Below, one piece after another: positions 42,666-53,825 of a stretch of 64,000 nt of DNA. How positions within the stretch are numbered: the first letter of the stretch is position 1; each line of letters begins with the position of its first letter. The DNA comes from Hyperoodon ampullatus. Lineage: Eukaryota; Chordata; Mammalia; Artiodactyla; Ziphiidae. Location of the stretch: NCBI GenBank assembly GCA_949752795.1, contig OX457059.1, positions 175,162,242 through 175,226,241 on the forward strand, read 5' to 3'. A program made the position numbers and the translations under genes. A model generated the notes under the pieces. The model did not search any database and was not told the origin of the DNA. It saw only the letters and a program-made list of their open reading frames with translations.

Positions 42666-44675
42666 CTGCCCCACAGCAGGAATTCCTAAGTGGAACCCAG
42701 CGGCATTTGACGAGAATACGTCCGTCCGTCCACCGACCGGCCTCCAGCAGGCCGGGCCCAGAGCTGGGCTGCCCGTGCAGTGATGGATCTGGGCGGCCTG
42801 CACATGCAGATAAGGGGGAGCCGCCGTCATGTGTCTTCACGCAGCCGTGGGGCTGTGCGCGCGTCCTTTATCCTGGCGCCGCATACATCAACGACAGCGG
42901 GAGACTGGAGCGGCCGGCAATGACACAGAGGAACAGGCCCCTCGGTCTTCTGTCCCAGGTGCAACACTCAGATGGTGCTCTTTTATTAAAGCAAAGAATT
43001 CTTTGCAATCATTTATTATTCCATTTCCAATACAGTAGTGGAATTCTCAAGAGACACTTGAGACTGGTCTGGTTTGCACTATTACACGCAGTGTGTGTCT
43101 ACTCTTGGACTCCTAGCGTTCCAGACAGATTCACGTAACCCAAAGCAGGTGAGGAGGACAGGACATACCAGCTCCGGAGCACGCGGAGCCCTCTGGCTGA
43201 GTTGGCAGCACTTCCCTCCGTGGTTACGAGGGTACGTGGAGGCCCCACTCCCAGTGCCTGGTGCAAAGATCTCACCAAACCCTCGGTCTGCCTGGCACAC
43301 TCCTGGCTGAGCGCCTTCCAAAGCACAGAACGCACTGCAAGATGGAACTGTACGAAAAGCAGACGTTCCTCCTCGGTTGAACGACGCCCGGGGAAGGGCC
43401 ACCCGAAGGCTGTGTGCTGGGATGATTGTATTTCAGCCCCTCTTCCCTTGTTATTCCAGCACTTTTCTGAGTCACTGTATTGGGGCCAAGGAGGTTGCTG
43501 GGATTTTCGCCAAACAGAACTGCTCCAGGATTTCCGGGCTGGAGATTTTCGAGTTTCTCACCAGCTCAGACCACAGAGGGCAGGCTTACCCCAAAGTGAC
43601 CCCATGGGGAGCGGGATGGAGCCGTCCAAAGCATTCTTTTTCTTTCCTTCACACAAATATTACGGTGAAGGCAAATTATCCGTGTGGCCTTGACACCGAA
43701 CTGAGACCTCAACAGGAGGCAGGGCTTCGGGGGGGTCCTGCCCCCCACCAGCACCTGTCAGAGACGGATCAGAGTCTATTTCTGAGACCTGCCCACTTGA
43801 CGAGAGTCAGACAGGGAGGTCTGGGTGACCAAGTGCTTAACAAATCAGAGCAGTGGGCTCGGCCGATACGCCTGTGGGTGGAGGGCCGTGGGGAGGGGCC
43901 CATGTCCTCACATTCTCATCCAGGCTCTGGGCTGCGGGGCACTCAGCCACTGGGGTCCATGGGTCCCTTTGGCAGTTGGTGGGTGCTCAGGCTGAAATCA
44001 CCCAAGTAAACTGCCCAGGACCAAAATGTTCAATCGTCACACAAGTGATACAGAGTTTACCATGCGCATCTAAGAGTAATTTTCATTTTTTTACCCTGTG
44101 TTGGTAGTTTTTGCTCCACAAAAGCCCAAACCATCTCCCATAGGTATTTCCTGCTCCTGTAAAGGTCCCGGTCAGGAAACGGTTGCTGGACGCCGAGACC
44201 TGGGATGCTCTCACCCCCAAGCTCAGCGTCCAGAGACTCGGGACCCCTTCAGCGGGGAGACCGGCCTCCCTCCGTGGCCCGTTGGCCTGGGTGTCTGGGC
44301 TCTCGGCATCATGTCTGCTTCAAACAAGAGCCCCAGACCCTGAGAGAGGCTGCAGAGGTGGGGGGTGCTTGGACCCAGAACCGCAGACTGGGGTCTCCGC
44401 TGGCCCCTCTCAGAGTTGAGGCCGCGGCAGCTCCTTCCCTAGCATGTCCCATCCCGTAAGCCACACGTGAGGAAAACCCGAGGGGATGCAGGGGAGACCC
44501 TTACCCAAGTGCAGACCGCACTTCTCCTGGGAAGTATTCTGCTGTGAGAAAAAGACTCAGCTCTGCATCTGGAGAATTCCTTTTTTTTTGCTTGGATGCT
44601 AAATCCCACGCCCTACCCTGCTCAAGCGGAAACGCACCGGAACATACGTACTGTGTCTCCTGACTCGGTAATTCA
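42666..44675. other. Unassigned
   Basis: GC-rich from 42,700, AT-rich near 42,980-43,050 (ctcttttattaaagcaaaga, tcatttattattcc), then mixed. Frames of up to 210 codons on both strands are not recognised. Confidence 0.35.
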
Positions 44676-44679
44676 CCAG

Positions 44680-44800
44680 TCCAGGCACCGTGACCAAAGC
44701 CCCACAGGGGGGCGGCCTCAACAACAGGCGCTGGTTTCTCACGCACTGGAGGCTGGACGTCCGAGACCAGGGTGCCAGGACCCAGCTTTTTCTCTGTCTA
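44680..44800 (-). mobile_element. MaLR-like LTR 3' end, antisense
   Basis: ggcctcaacaacaggcgctg, gtttctcacgcactggaggc and tggacgtccgagaccagggt resemble the antisense of an MLT1 3' end. Short and diverged. Confidence 0.4.
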
Positions 44801-46460
44801 CACAGCAGCCACGTTGAAACAATTTCACGCAAAACCTAAGGCTCCCGTTCGTGCCCAGGACCTGAGCAGGCGGAGGGCTTTGGGGACCCAAGCGGACCTG
44901 AGTGTAGTGTGCCCTTGGACCATTTGCCTGACTTCAGGTTGATTTTCCCCTCGGACACCCTCACCAGCGCTCAAGTTCTCAGCCCATTTCTCTCTCCACC
45001 ACCCACTAAACAAACACTTAAAACTTAGGAATTTTAAAAATTCTTAAAGGAAAGGGATGCTCTGGGAACAAGGCATCCTTTCCTGCTGGACACTTGTTCT
45101 CCTTCATTGTTAGGACCTTTATTGCTGATATCGGGCGGCAGAATTTGCATCCAAACCCTCCCCTGCGGGGCTCTTGGCTCCTGGCAGGGTCTGCACAGGG
45201 GAGGGAGGAGACTGTAAAAGCCAGACTTTCTGATGATGGGCGTCTGCCGTCCCCGCAGGGCCTGCTGCGTGGGTGAGCCTCTGGGGTTCCGACAAGAACC
45301 AGGTGGTGGGGTGGAGAGCGGCCAGTCTCGGGGCAGAGTCAGAGGAGTCTCAACCCCGAGGTGTCCTACCCTGAAACACAGCGGGAGTGGAGGCCGAGAG
45401 ATGGAGGCTGCACTGGGACCTCGCTGCTGAGGGACACCCAAGCACCAGGGGGCTCCCAGAGAGGAGGGGGTCCACACGGCCTCACCCCCATCCACTCGGG
45501 AATCCCGCGGCCCCCACTCCCCTCAGGTCCTTGTTCAAAAGTCGCTCCTCCAAGGGGCTGGCGGGAGGGCCCTTTGCACAGTTGTCTGTGCTGCTTCAGA
45601 CCCAGACCAGGTAGATGTAGATCAGAACCCGGCACAGACGGATCAGGGACGCGGGGGGCGGGGGTCCCTACCGGGACGGAACAGGTCAGTCCTGACCAGG
45701 CCTGCAGGGGCCCTCAGCCACACCCGCCCATGAGGATTGCTGTGGCTCCCGCTCTCCGCGCTCTGATGGCCTGTCTGGGACGCGGGAGGGACCGTCTGTC
45801 ACACCGCCTTGGGTTGCCTTCATCCGAAGCAGCAACCGGCCCAGCGCCTGGACCCGCGCCGTCAACATGCGGTGCCCCCAGCATGTGACTCATGCCTGGT
45901 CTGAACCGAGAGCCGCCGGCTCCCAAAGACTGGCTGCAGAAAAAATTCAGGGTGTAGAATAGCTCAGTAATGATTGTCTATCAAGTACATGCTGGATGAT
46001 CTTATTCTGAATATATCGGGTTAAAATATATATATTCTTTAAATGGATTTCACCTGTTTCTTCTCACTAGAATTGCACACGTGGCTCGTGTTTCATTTCT
46101 GCTGGACAGCGGGGTCTCTGAACCCGGGACAGAGGAGTGCCCTCCACTCAGTGGGAAGTGCTGAGCCCCAGTTGTGTCAGGAGCCACCATGGAGAACCTA
46201 GCCGGGTGCTTTGCGGGGGGGCAAACCCAGCCAGCTGCACGTTGTTCAAGATGGTGCCCAAACCGAGGGGGTGGGAAGGGAGGGGGTGGGCAGGGGGAGA
46301 GAAACAGAGGCAGAGACTGAGAGTTTGGGCAGAGCTCAGGGTCGTCAGTAGGGCTTCCTCAAGCTCCTGGTTTCCTTCCCCTAATTCTGAAGCTCCTAGA
46401 GGGTGTTCCGGTGGGGGTGGGAGGTAACACAGGTCTGTGTCAATTTATCTTAGCACAATT
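44801..46460. other. Unassigned
   Basis: GC-rich except for an AT-rich patch (45,950-46,070) with a tatatatat run. No recognised feature. Confidence 0.35.
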
Positions 46461-46465
46461 CCCTC

Positions 46466-46611
46466 GGAGACCTGAGGACAGGTGGAGGGCACAGGTGACC
46501 CCCTGTCACTGCACTGGTGGCCTGGGGACACGTGGAGGGCACAGGTGACCCTCCCTGTCACTGCACTGGAGACCTGGGGACACGTGGAGGGCACAGGTGA
46601 CCCCCCATCAG
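46466..46611 (+). repeat. Tandem repeat, unit 50-52 bp, about 2.8 copies
   Basis: Units start at 46,466, 46,516 and 46,568. Each contains acctgrggacacgtggaggg-type sequence, cacaggtgacc and tgtcactgcactgg. High identity between the units suggests recent duplication or homogenisation. Confidence 0.92.
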
Positions 46612-46699
46612 TGCCACTCAGGACTGTCACGTCATTGCACCCTGGACACTCGTGCAAGCCTGAGCATGGAGGTGTTAGCACTTCCCTTATCTACAAGCA

Positions 46700-47150
46700 G
46701 AAATAAACCTTTACCCTTTAGATCCAGCTCTTTTGGGTTAGAGGGCAGTATTTCACTCTGTGTATAATCCCATCTTCCTAACACTGCTTCCTTTTTTAAT
46801 CAATTGACTTAAAATTACAGCTGCTTATTAATTTGGAGGACGCACATCTCTGCTCCAGGCTTTACCTGCAGTGTCCTGGCATCTCTGTGTCTTCATTTAA
46901 CGTCTCGGCTATGGTCTTGGCCAATCATTTCTTACTTTGCAATTATATCTGCTCCACTCTCCGCATGCTGTCTTTGGTGGCTGTATAATTAAAGAGCAAT
47001 GATTCTTCTCCCTTGGCTGCACAGGGTGGAAAACGTGAGCTATTTCCACACTTCAGGGCCCCAGCTGCTACAAGCATTAAAAATTACTTAAAACATAAAC
47101 TTATGACATGGTGGTCACAATGGATCGTGTTGTTGTAAATGAACTTCACT
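46700..47150. promoter_or_regulatory. AT-rich island, strong candidate noncoding regulatory element
   Basis: Unique AT-rich sequence: ttaatcaattgacttaaaat near 46,797, E-box CAGCTG at 46,818-46,823, ATTAAT at 46,827-46,832, a caatcatttcttactttgca segment near 46,922 and TAATTA at 46,986-46,991. No repeat is recognised within it. A CHR SINE has inserted at its right edge (47,184-47,390). Candidate developmental enhancer by motif content; untested. Confidence 0.4.
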
Positions 47151-47183
47151 GTAAACTGCTATTTTATTTTATTTTATTTTTTA

Positions 47184-47390
47184 TTTTTTTTTTTTTTTGC
47201 AGTATGCGGGCCTCTCACTGTTGTGGCCTCTCCCATTGAGGAGCACAGGCTCCGGACGCGCAGGCTCAGCGGCCACGGCTCACGGGCCTAGCCGCTCCGC
47301 GGCATGTGGGATCTTCCCAAACCGGGGCACGAACCCGCATCCCCTGCATCGGCAGGCGGACTCTCAACCACTGCGCCACCAGGGAAGCCC
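47184..47390 (-). mobile_element. CHR-type SINE, minus strand, 15-bp TSD
   Basis: Long T-rich tail, then gcagtatgcgggcctctcac and the CHR body in reverse complement, ending tgcgccaccagggaagccc. Perfect TSD taaactgctatttta at 47,152-47,166 and 47,391-47,405. The left TSD is followed by (ttttat)n-like expansion of the tail. Confidence 0.95.
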
Positions 47391-47405
47391 TAAACTGCTA
47401 TTTTA

Positions 47406-49495
47406 AATCACCATATAGTTTATCAGAAATGGAAGGAAACTAATACACAGGGAAGTAAGGCTTGACATAATTGTCCCCCAAAGCCTGTTCCTCCAGAAGG
47501 TGATGGCGAAGGGGTCAGAAACCACTGCCCTTCCAGCTGTGTCGAGGGTGCGGCTGGACCCTGGGACTCACTCCTACCTTCTCTCTCTCCGGATCTCCTC
47601 CCCTCCCATCTGCCCTGGGGATTTACGGAGGGTCTATGCTGCGCACTGCTCTGGGGTCAGCCGTGAGCCTGCAGAGATGAGCAAGACGTCGCCTTCCCTC
47701 AGACAACGGAGACTCTGCTAGAGGAGCAGGTGCTGTGTGGGCAGACCACGGGGGAGGCGCTGTGATGAAGATGCAAATGGGACACTCTCTGAGCAACAGA
47801 GAAGGAGCAAGAACATCCAAGGTCACATGCGAATGATGGGAACCTGACTGATGGATTTGAGCCAGCAGGTGCTGAGACCGATGGGAATTCAGAAACTGGG
47901 CGTCAGGAGGCTTCCACGAGATGAAATACACCATTTTCTCAAGCACACATGGAAAACGGTTGTCTGCTCTCTACTCGGACGTTTCCAGTGGTGGAAAACT
48001 TGACACTTTTGGAATATCCTCTTCCATTTCAGGACACAGATTCAAGTCTTCTCCCAGCTAAGAGCCTGAAAATCATGTCTTCAGTTTGGACACTCCAACC
48101 TGGAAATCTTTGGATTACTTCAACAGAAGATTCATAATAGGTGAGGCAGCATGGTCTGGGTGCTGGGCACATCCTGGGCACAATCAGAACAGCCGGACAT
48201 GTGGGCACAAGACAAGAGGAGACCAGGACAGGACTTGCTTACCTGTAAGTAATGGGAATAGAGTGACTCAATGAAGGGCATTTATAAAATCGGGGCTTGA
48301 TTAGAAAGGCAATGCAGCCTTTTTGGAGGTTTGTGAGCAATGAGTGAAACGATGCTGGAAGCATTTCAGGGAGATTCATTTACTCCCACATTGGATGGAG
48401 AATTTGGAGGTCATCTAATTCATCGTTACACAGGCTAACAGCTCCTGAGAAGATCCTGCTCTGAGACTGCAGGCTGAGCACCCTGCCCCCAGCGTCTGAG
48501 CATGGCTGGCTGGCTACCTCATGCCCTCTTCAGCCTAAACAGCTCCAGCATCTTGTCCTCTTTGACAAAGTCTCCTGGTCCTTCCATAACCTCACACTCT
48601 GTTTCAGTGCTTCATCACACATCAGTCCAGAAATGTAGATGTAAGAGGGGGGAAAGGCTCATTAGTTTATTTTCACATTCCCCAGGCATCCAGTAACTAA
48701 CCTAGTAACTAATCAATGCCAGATGTTGTAGGGGGCACCAAGGCTGCAGAGGAAGCAAATGGTTCTTGCCCAAAGGCAGCCCCAGTTGGATGAAGGGAGA
48801 GGGATAAGTGAAAACATGCATGCCAACGAAAGAGCAGAGTGGGCACGACCCAGGCCTTTCAGGGGGCAGTCAGCCCACAGTGGAAACCCCACTCCAGCAC
48901 AAGGAGAGATGTTCCAAAAGCCTTAATAAGGAAATGGACCCTTAGACATAGTCTTGAAAGGTGTGTAGGGCTTGACCTGCGAGACTGGATCAGGAACATC
49001 TCCACCAGCAGAGGGAGAAGTGGGACTTCGGTACTGAGAAAGGTCAGACATACATGAGACGAGCAGGAAAAGAGGCACCAGACTTGACCACATGTTGCAG
49101 TTCTCTCTCTGAACCTTGAAGGAAAGAGAGGAAACAGAGATGGAAAACGATCTAGGTGTGTCTAGAGCATTTGCGGGGAGTAAAGGAGTTCCCATTTTGT
49201 ACCCTCAATTTTCCCTGGAAATTTTTTTTTTCTCCCTGAGAGATACAAGTATTGAGGTAGAGGATTCAGAAAGTGCACCCAAATATATACACATTCTTGA
49301 CATAACTCTCTCTTCATTCCTTACCCACAAATAAAGCAACTGAGATATATCAGTGAGTTTAAAATGATAAGGTCTCTGGGATACGTTGTAAGAAGAAGAG
49401 AAGATATTCTAAACAGCACTGGTGTGTTGAAGGACAGCATAGCAATGGTGAATTTTGAGAGATTGAGAAAATCATTTCAGAGAAGTTAACTTTGG
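47406..49495. other. Unassigned, with L2-like scraps
   Basis: 47,620-47,730 (gtctatgctgcgcactgctc, gagatgagcaagacgtcgcc, agacaacggagactc) and 48,690-49,040 (ccagatgttgtagggggcac, aaggaaatggacccttagac, gaacatctccaccagcagag) resemble diverged L2-type 3' sequence. Otherwise nothing recognised. Boundaries are too vague to list separately. Confidence 0.35.
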
Positions 49496-49499
49496 GCTT

Positions 49500-50175
49500 T
49501 ACCTAATAATTTACATTTGTCTGAAAACTCTTTTCATTCTTAAGATGAAACTTGAAAAGTTCTTGAAAGATAGTTTTTCTGGATATACAAAAAAAGTTGA
49601 CAATTCTCAGCACTTAGAAGATGGAATTCCATTGTTTCCTGGCTTGCATATTTGCTATGCAGAAGTCAGATGTCAGTCTAATTGTAGTCGTTCTGTGGTT
49701 TATATCTGTCTTTCCTCCAGATACTTTTAAGATATTCTATTTGTCTTTCAATTTCACTCTCTTGCATTTAGGTGCAGATTTTCGTTCATATACCTTGCTT
49801 TGGATTTGTGCTTCTGCGTCTAGGAATTCATGTTTCTCATCAATTTTATATGATTCTCAGCTATTAACTCTCTCCATATTGCCTCTCCCTCATCCTCATA
49901 CTTATCTCATTTGTGAGCTCCAACTAATAATACGTTAGGCCTTCTTACTCTACCTTTGATACCTGCCAAACTCTATTCACATTTTTTATTTATTTGACTC
50001 TGTTACATTCTGGGTAATTTTTCCAGGCTTTTCTTCTAGTCTACTTATTCTTTCTTCATCTGTGTCATCTCTGCTATTTAACTCATCTATCAAAGTTTTC
50101 TTTCTATTGCTATATTTTTTCCATTTAGAGAAGTATATAGTACTATTTTGCTTGCAGTATATGTGGTTTTTTTCA
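49500..50175 (-). mobile_element. Old L1M ORF1-region remnant, antisense
   Basis: ttgtttcctggcttgcatat, gatactttt-aagatattcta, ctgcgtctaggaattcatgt, ttctcatcaattttatatga and ccttcttactctac follow the antisense L1 ORF1 word order ('cattctggcttgcatagttt...ttttaagattttctctttat...tctgtgggttgatgtctttcatcaattttgg...'). Heavily diverged. Confidence 0.6.
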
Positions 50176-50194
50176 GTTATGTATATTACAGTGT

Positions 50195-50534
50195 TTTATT
50201 TTATAAGACTTTATTGAAGTGTAATTGACATACAGTAAACTTACATATTTAATGTACAACTTGACACATCTTGACAGATGTATATAATCATGAAACCATT
50301 ATCACAATCAAGGTAATGAACATATCCTAGTTTGTTTGTGCATTCACTTATTAATGGACATTTTGTTTGTTTCTAATTTGAACTATTACAAATAAAGTTG
50401 CTCTGAACATTTATATACAAGCTTTTGTGTATATCTGTGCTCTGGTTTCTCTTGGATAAATACCTAGGAGTGAAATAGTTGGATCATTTTGTAGGTGTGT
50501 GCTTAACTTTTTAATAAATTTCTATGCTGTCTTC
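50195..50534 (-). mobile_element. L1M 3' segment, antisense (non-inverted part)
   Basis: gactttattgaagtgtaatt, gacatacagtaaacttacat, tgaacatatcctagtttg and taggagtgaaatagttggat read as antisense L1 3' UTR and 3' end of ORF2, ending at gtcttccagagtggc (C-terminal ORF2). It abuts an oppositely oriented ORF2 segment at about 50,535. Confidence 0.75.
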
Positions 50535-50900
50535 CAGAGTGGCTTTATCGGTGAATTCTACCAAATCTTTAAGGAGGATTTGGTATTCCTTTCTATGGGA
50601 TTTCTACACAAATCCTTCCAGAAAATTGAAGAGAAGAGAATTTTTCCCCAACTCATTTCATATCAGCATTATCCTGATACCAAAACTGTACAAAGTCTTA
50701 CCAAAAAAAAAAAAAACTACAGGAAAAACATCTCTCATTGATATGAATGTAAAAAATACAAGCAAAATTTTAGCAAGTTAAGCCCAACAGCATATAAAAA
50801 CAATAATACATCATAACCAAGTTCATGCCAGATTGATTTAACATTAAAAATGCATCAAAGTAACTCACGATATTAACAAAGAAGAGAAACCATAGGACTT
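50535..50900 (+). mobile_element. L1 ORF2 segment, plus strand (inverted part)
   Basis: In the plus frame from 50,535 the translated words Gly-Glu-Phe-Tyr-Gln and Tyr-Arg-x-x-x-Ser, with ttccagaaaattgaagagaa and atcctgataccaaaact, belong to the N-terminal reverse-transcriptase region of L1 ORF2. Orientation is opposite to the 3' segment to its left, the arrangement produced by 5' inversion during L1 insertion. Stops and frameshifts are present. Confidence 0.75.
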
Positions 50901-50929
50901 CTACATATCAATTGGGGGGGGCAATTTAA

Positions 50930-52525
50930 TCCGTAATAGGATGCCAGATATTGAGAACTTTGTTATGTTGGGTGATACGCATTTTTGTATTTCTATATTC
51001 TTGAGCTCTGCTCAAGGACAAAGTTGACTTTTCTTGGAATAGATTGATCCTTTTGGGTCCCACTTTAGGATGTGTTAGGCAAGACCTGAGCAGTCTCCAA
51101 TCAAGGACCAATCATTCTCCCCTATGGAGGTAACACTCTTCTGTGTTACCTCTGCCTAATGCCCCATAAGTCCTGGGATTTCCAACTTTGCCTGGTGGGA
51201 ACGGGCAGTTTCCATAGCCCTGCATGGGCATCTGATCTTTCACCTCAAAACTTTCAAGAGGTTCTTCCCTGGCCTCCTGCAGTTGTCTCCATGCTCTGAT
51301 CAGTACTCCACTGGGTACTCAGTGGAGACCTTGTGCAGGTCTCAGGAGTCCTCTCTCCTCATCTCTCTTTCTCCAGTCCTCCTGAAAACTTCAGTGTTTC
51401 ATCCGCACAGACTCTCAGCTCCGTCTCCTATGCCCTTGCCCATTGGGCTATGCCTGTGGTCCCTACCTCACATCACAGCTGGGAAACAGACTCCAACCTG
51501 TAAGCTGAAGGAATCTCAGGGCTCAACTCATTTGCTTCTTGCTGCTCACAGGCTTCCAACCTTTGCAACCTGATGTTTAGTGTCTTGTAAACCATTGTCT
51601 CATATGTTGTTTGTCTTTCTGTTATTTCAGTCAGGAGAGTAAAGCTAGTTCTTGTTACTCCATTTTGGCCAGAATTGATAGTCTCTATTTGGTTATTTCT
51701 ATTTTGTTGCTTTTCACCTATAGTCTAATTGCCATAGCATGTGTCTCTAAAAAAAATAATCTTTTAATTTTGAAGCACTGAGTAGCATGTAGGCCTCCCT
51801 CTGTTCACAGCCAGAGTGAGGCTGCCCTTGTGAGACAAGGTCCAGAGAAGGGTGGCTGACCGCCAGGGTCTGTACACCCAGGTGGCTTCAGCTGTTCTGA
51901 GAGCACAAGGCAGCTAGGATTCATGAAGCCTGAACTCCTACAATTTGGGTTGCTTTCTTTTGGAAAGCATACAAAAATATCTCACTTTTGTAACTGTTGG
52001 AAAGACACAGCTATGTGCACCTGCTTCCAGTGTCTTGAGGGAACCCACACCAGCTTGAGGCCCTCGGCTCCACAGCAATGCACTGGGGGTTTACCAAACG
52101 TGGTCAGGTTGCTGCTGAGCTCTCATTGGAGAAGGTACTAGGTACCTGGCAGCACTGTAACCACCGTGGCCTTCCCAAGCTCTCAGACATTGGGTGGAGT
52201 GTAATGAGTGTCCCCTACTGACCCAGGAGCAGGGCTGGAGGAGTGTGTGAGAGCTGCATCCATACATGGTATTCAGGCTCACCTGGACTTTCCATCCTCA
52301 GGTAAAAAGATCATTCAAGAGCAATGGGGCTCTCTCTAGAGTCAGACCTCTCCCATCTGGATGGATTATCACACACACAAGGGAACACCTGCCATTGGGG
52401 GATCAGCCTTCTCCCTTCTCCAGGGTGGAGTCCTTTGCCCCCTCCTTGGCACTGTTGTTTCAGTGGCCCATATCCTGCAGTAGCTTTTTGGAAAAGAGTG
52501 CATGGATAATAAATGTTTTGAGACC
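50930..52525. other. Unassigned
   Basis: No repeat, exon or RNA gene recognised. An old L1 5' region cannot be excluded. Confidence 0.3.
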
Positions 52526-52529
52526 GTTT

Positions 52530-53160
52530 ATAAGGGAAATATCTTGATTCTTTCCTTATACCTGTATGACAGTTGGGCTGGGTATAGAATTTCCTTCAGA
52601 ACTTTGAAGGCATTTCTCCACATTCTTTTTGGTTTTGGTGTTGCAGTGAAAATGTTCTGAAACCATCCTGGTTCTTAGTCTTTCCTTTACAGAATGTTCT
52701 CTTTGTTCCCAGGGTTCTGAAACTTACAAAGATGTGCCTTGATCAGAATCTATTTCACCCATTGTTCTGCGACACCAAATATTCTAGGAAATTTTCTTGA
52801 ATTAGTTCATTGATGATTTCATCCCCTCTGTTTTCCCTCTCTTTCTCTAGTTTTTTTTTTTCTTTTTCTGAACTCCTATTATTAAAATGTTGGTTCATTT
52901 TCTATCATTTTGTCTTTTTTTTCTTTGCTCTATTTTATGTGAGTTTCTTAACTTTATCATCTAATGGTTCAATTCTTTTTTAAATTTCTGATGTTTTAAG
53001 TTTTTTCCAATTTTTCTTTTTTTTCTTGCTGAATGTTCCTTTTCATAGCATTCTCTTTCTGTTTCATGAGTACAACATCTTTCCTTAACTTGTTGAGAAT
53101 ACTAATGACAGGGTTTTTTTTTTTTTAAGATTCCTTCTCCTCAAATGACCTTTCTCCATG
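52530..53160 (-). mobile_element. HAL1/L1M ORF1-like remnant, antisense
   Basis: cttcagaactttgaaggcat, ttgttctgcgacaccaa, ttcattgatgatttcatccc and ctgaactcctattattaaaa, then tttctttgctctattttatg follow the antisense of HAL1/L1M ORF1 ('...tttctttgataatttcttcc...aactcctattagtcgaat...ttttgctctactttctggga'). T-rich, no open frame. Confidence 0.5.
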
Positions 53161-53353
53161 TTGCTTGTTTATGTTTGCTTCTTTTGTTTTTTCTCAGATA
53201 TTTGACAAAATCTGCTCATAATTAAGAGTGAGGACTAAATATCTGAGTGGAAGCTTTAGCAAATGAGTGAACAGTCTACTGGGGACACTGGATGTTCATA
53301 TCTTCAGGACTCTCCTCTTGGGCTGGTGAGATTCTCCAGAGAATATTTCCTTC

Positions 53354-53825
53354 TGTAGTGGGATGAACAGCACCACCCTCCCCCCCAAATATATGTCCAC
53401 ACCCTAATTTTCAGAACGTGTGAATATTACTTTATTTGGAAAAAGGGTCTTTTCAGATGTGATTAAGTTAACAATCTCAAAATGAAGCCATTATCCTAGA
53501 TTACTTGGGTGGGTGATAAATGCTATTACAAGTGTATTCATAAAAGAAAGGAAGATAAAGACAGACACACAGAGAGAAAATGCCGTGTAACAATGGAACA
53601 AAGAGAGAGTGGCCATGAGCTGAGGACACCAAGGAATTCCAGAAGCCACCAGGAGCTGGAAGAAGCAAAGAACAGATCCTCCCCCAGAGTCTTCGGGGGG
53701 TGCACAGCCCTGCCGACACCTTAATTTCAGACCTCTGGTCTCCAGAACAATGAGAAAATAAATTTCTTTTGTTTTAAACCAACCAGTTTAAGGTGTTTTG
53801 TTCCAGCAGCCTCAGGAAGCTAACA
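53354..53825 (+). mobile_element. MLT1-type MaLR LTR
   Basis: From tgtagtgggatgaacagcac through atatgtccacaccctaattt, tttggaaaaagggtcttttc, agatgtgattaagttaacaa, agccctgccgacaccttaat, AATAAA at 53,757-53,762 and ttccagcagcctcaggaagc taaca. This is a near full-length MLT1 LTR (about 470 bp) with TG...CA ends. No clear TSD. Confidence 0.88.

Noticed and set aside
46021..46040. tatatat stretch as replication origin or scaffold site
   Set aside because: Too short and no supporting context.
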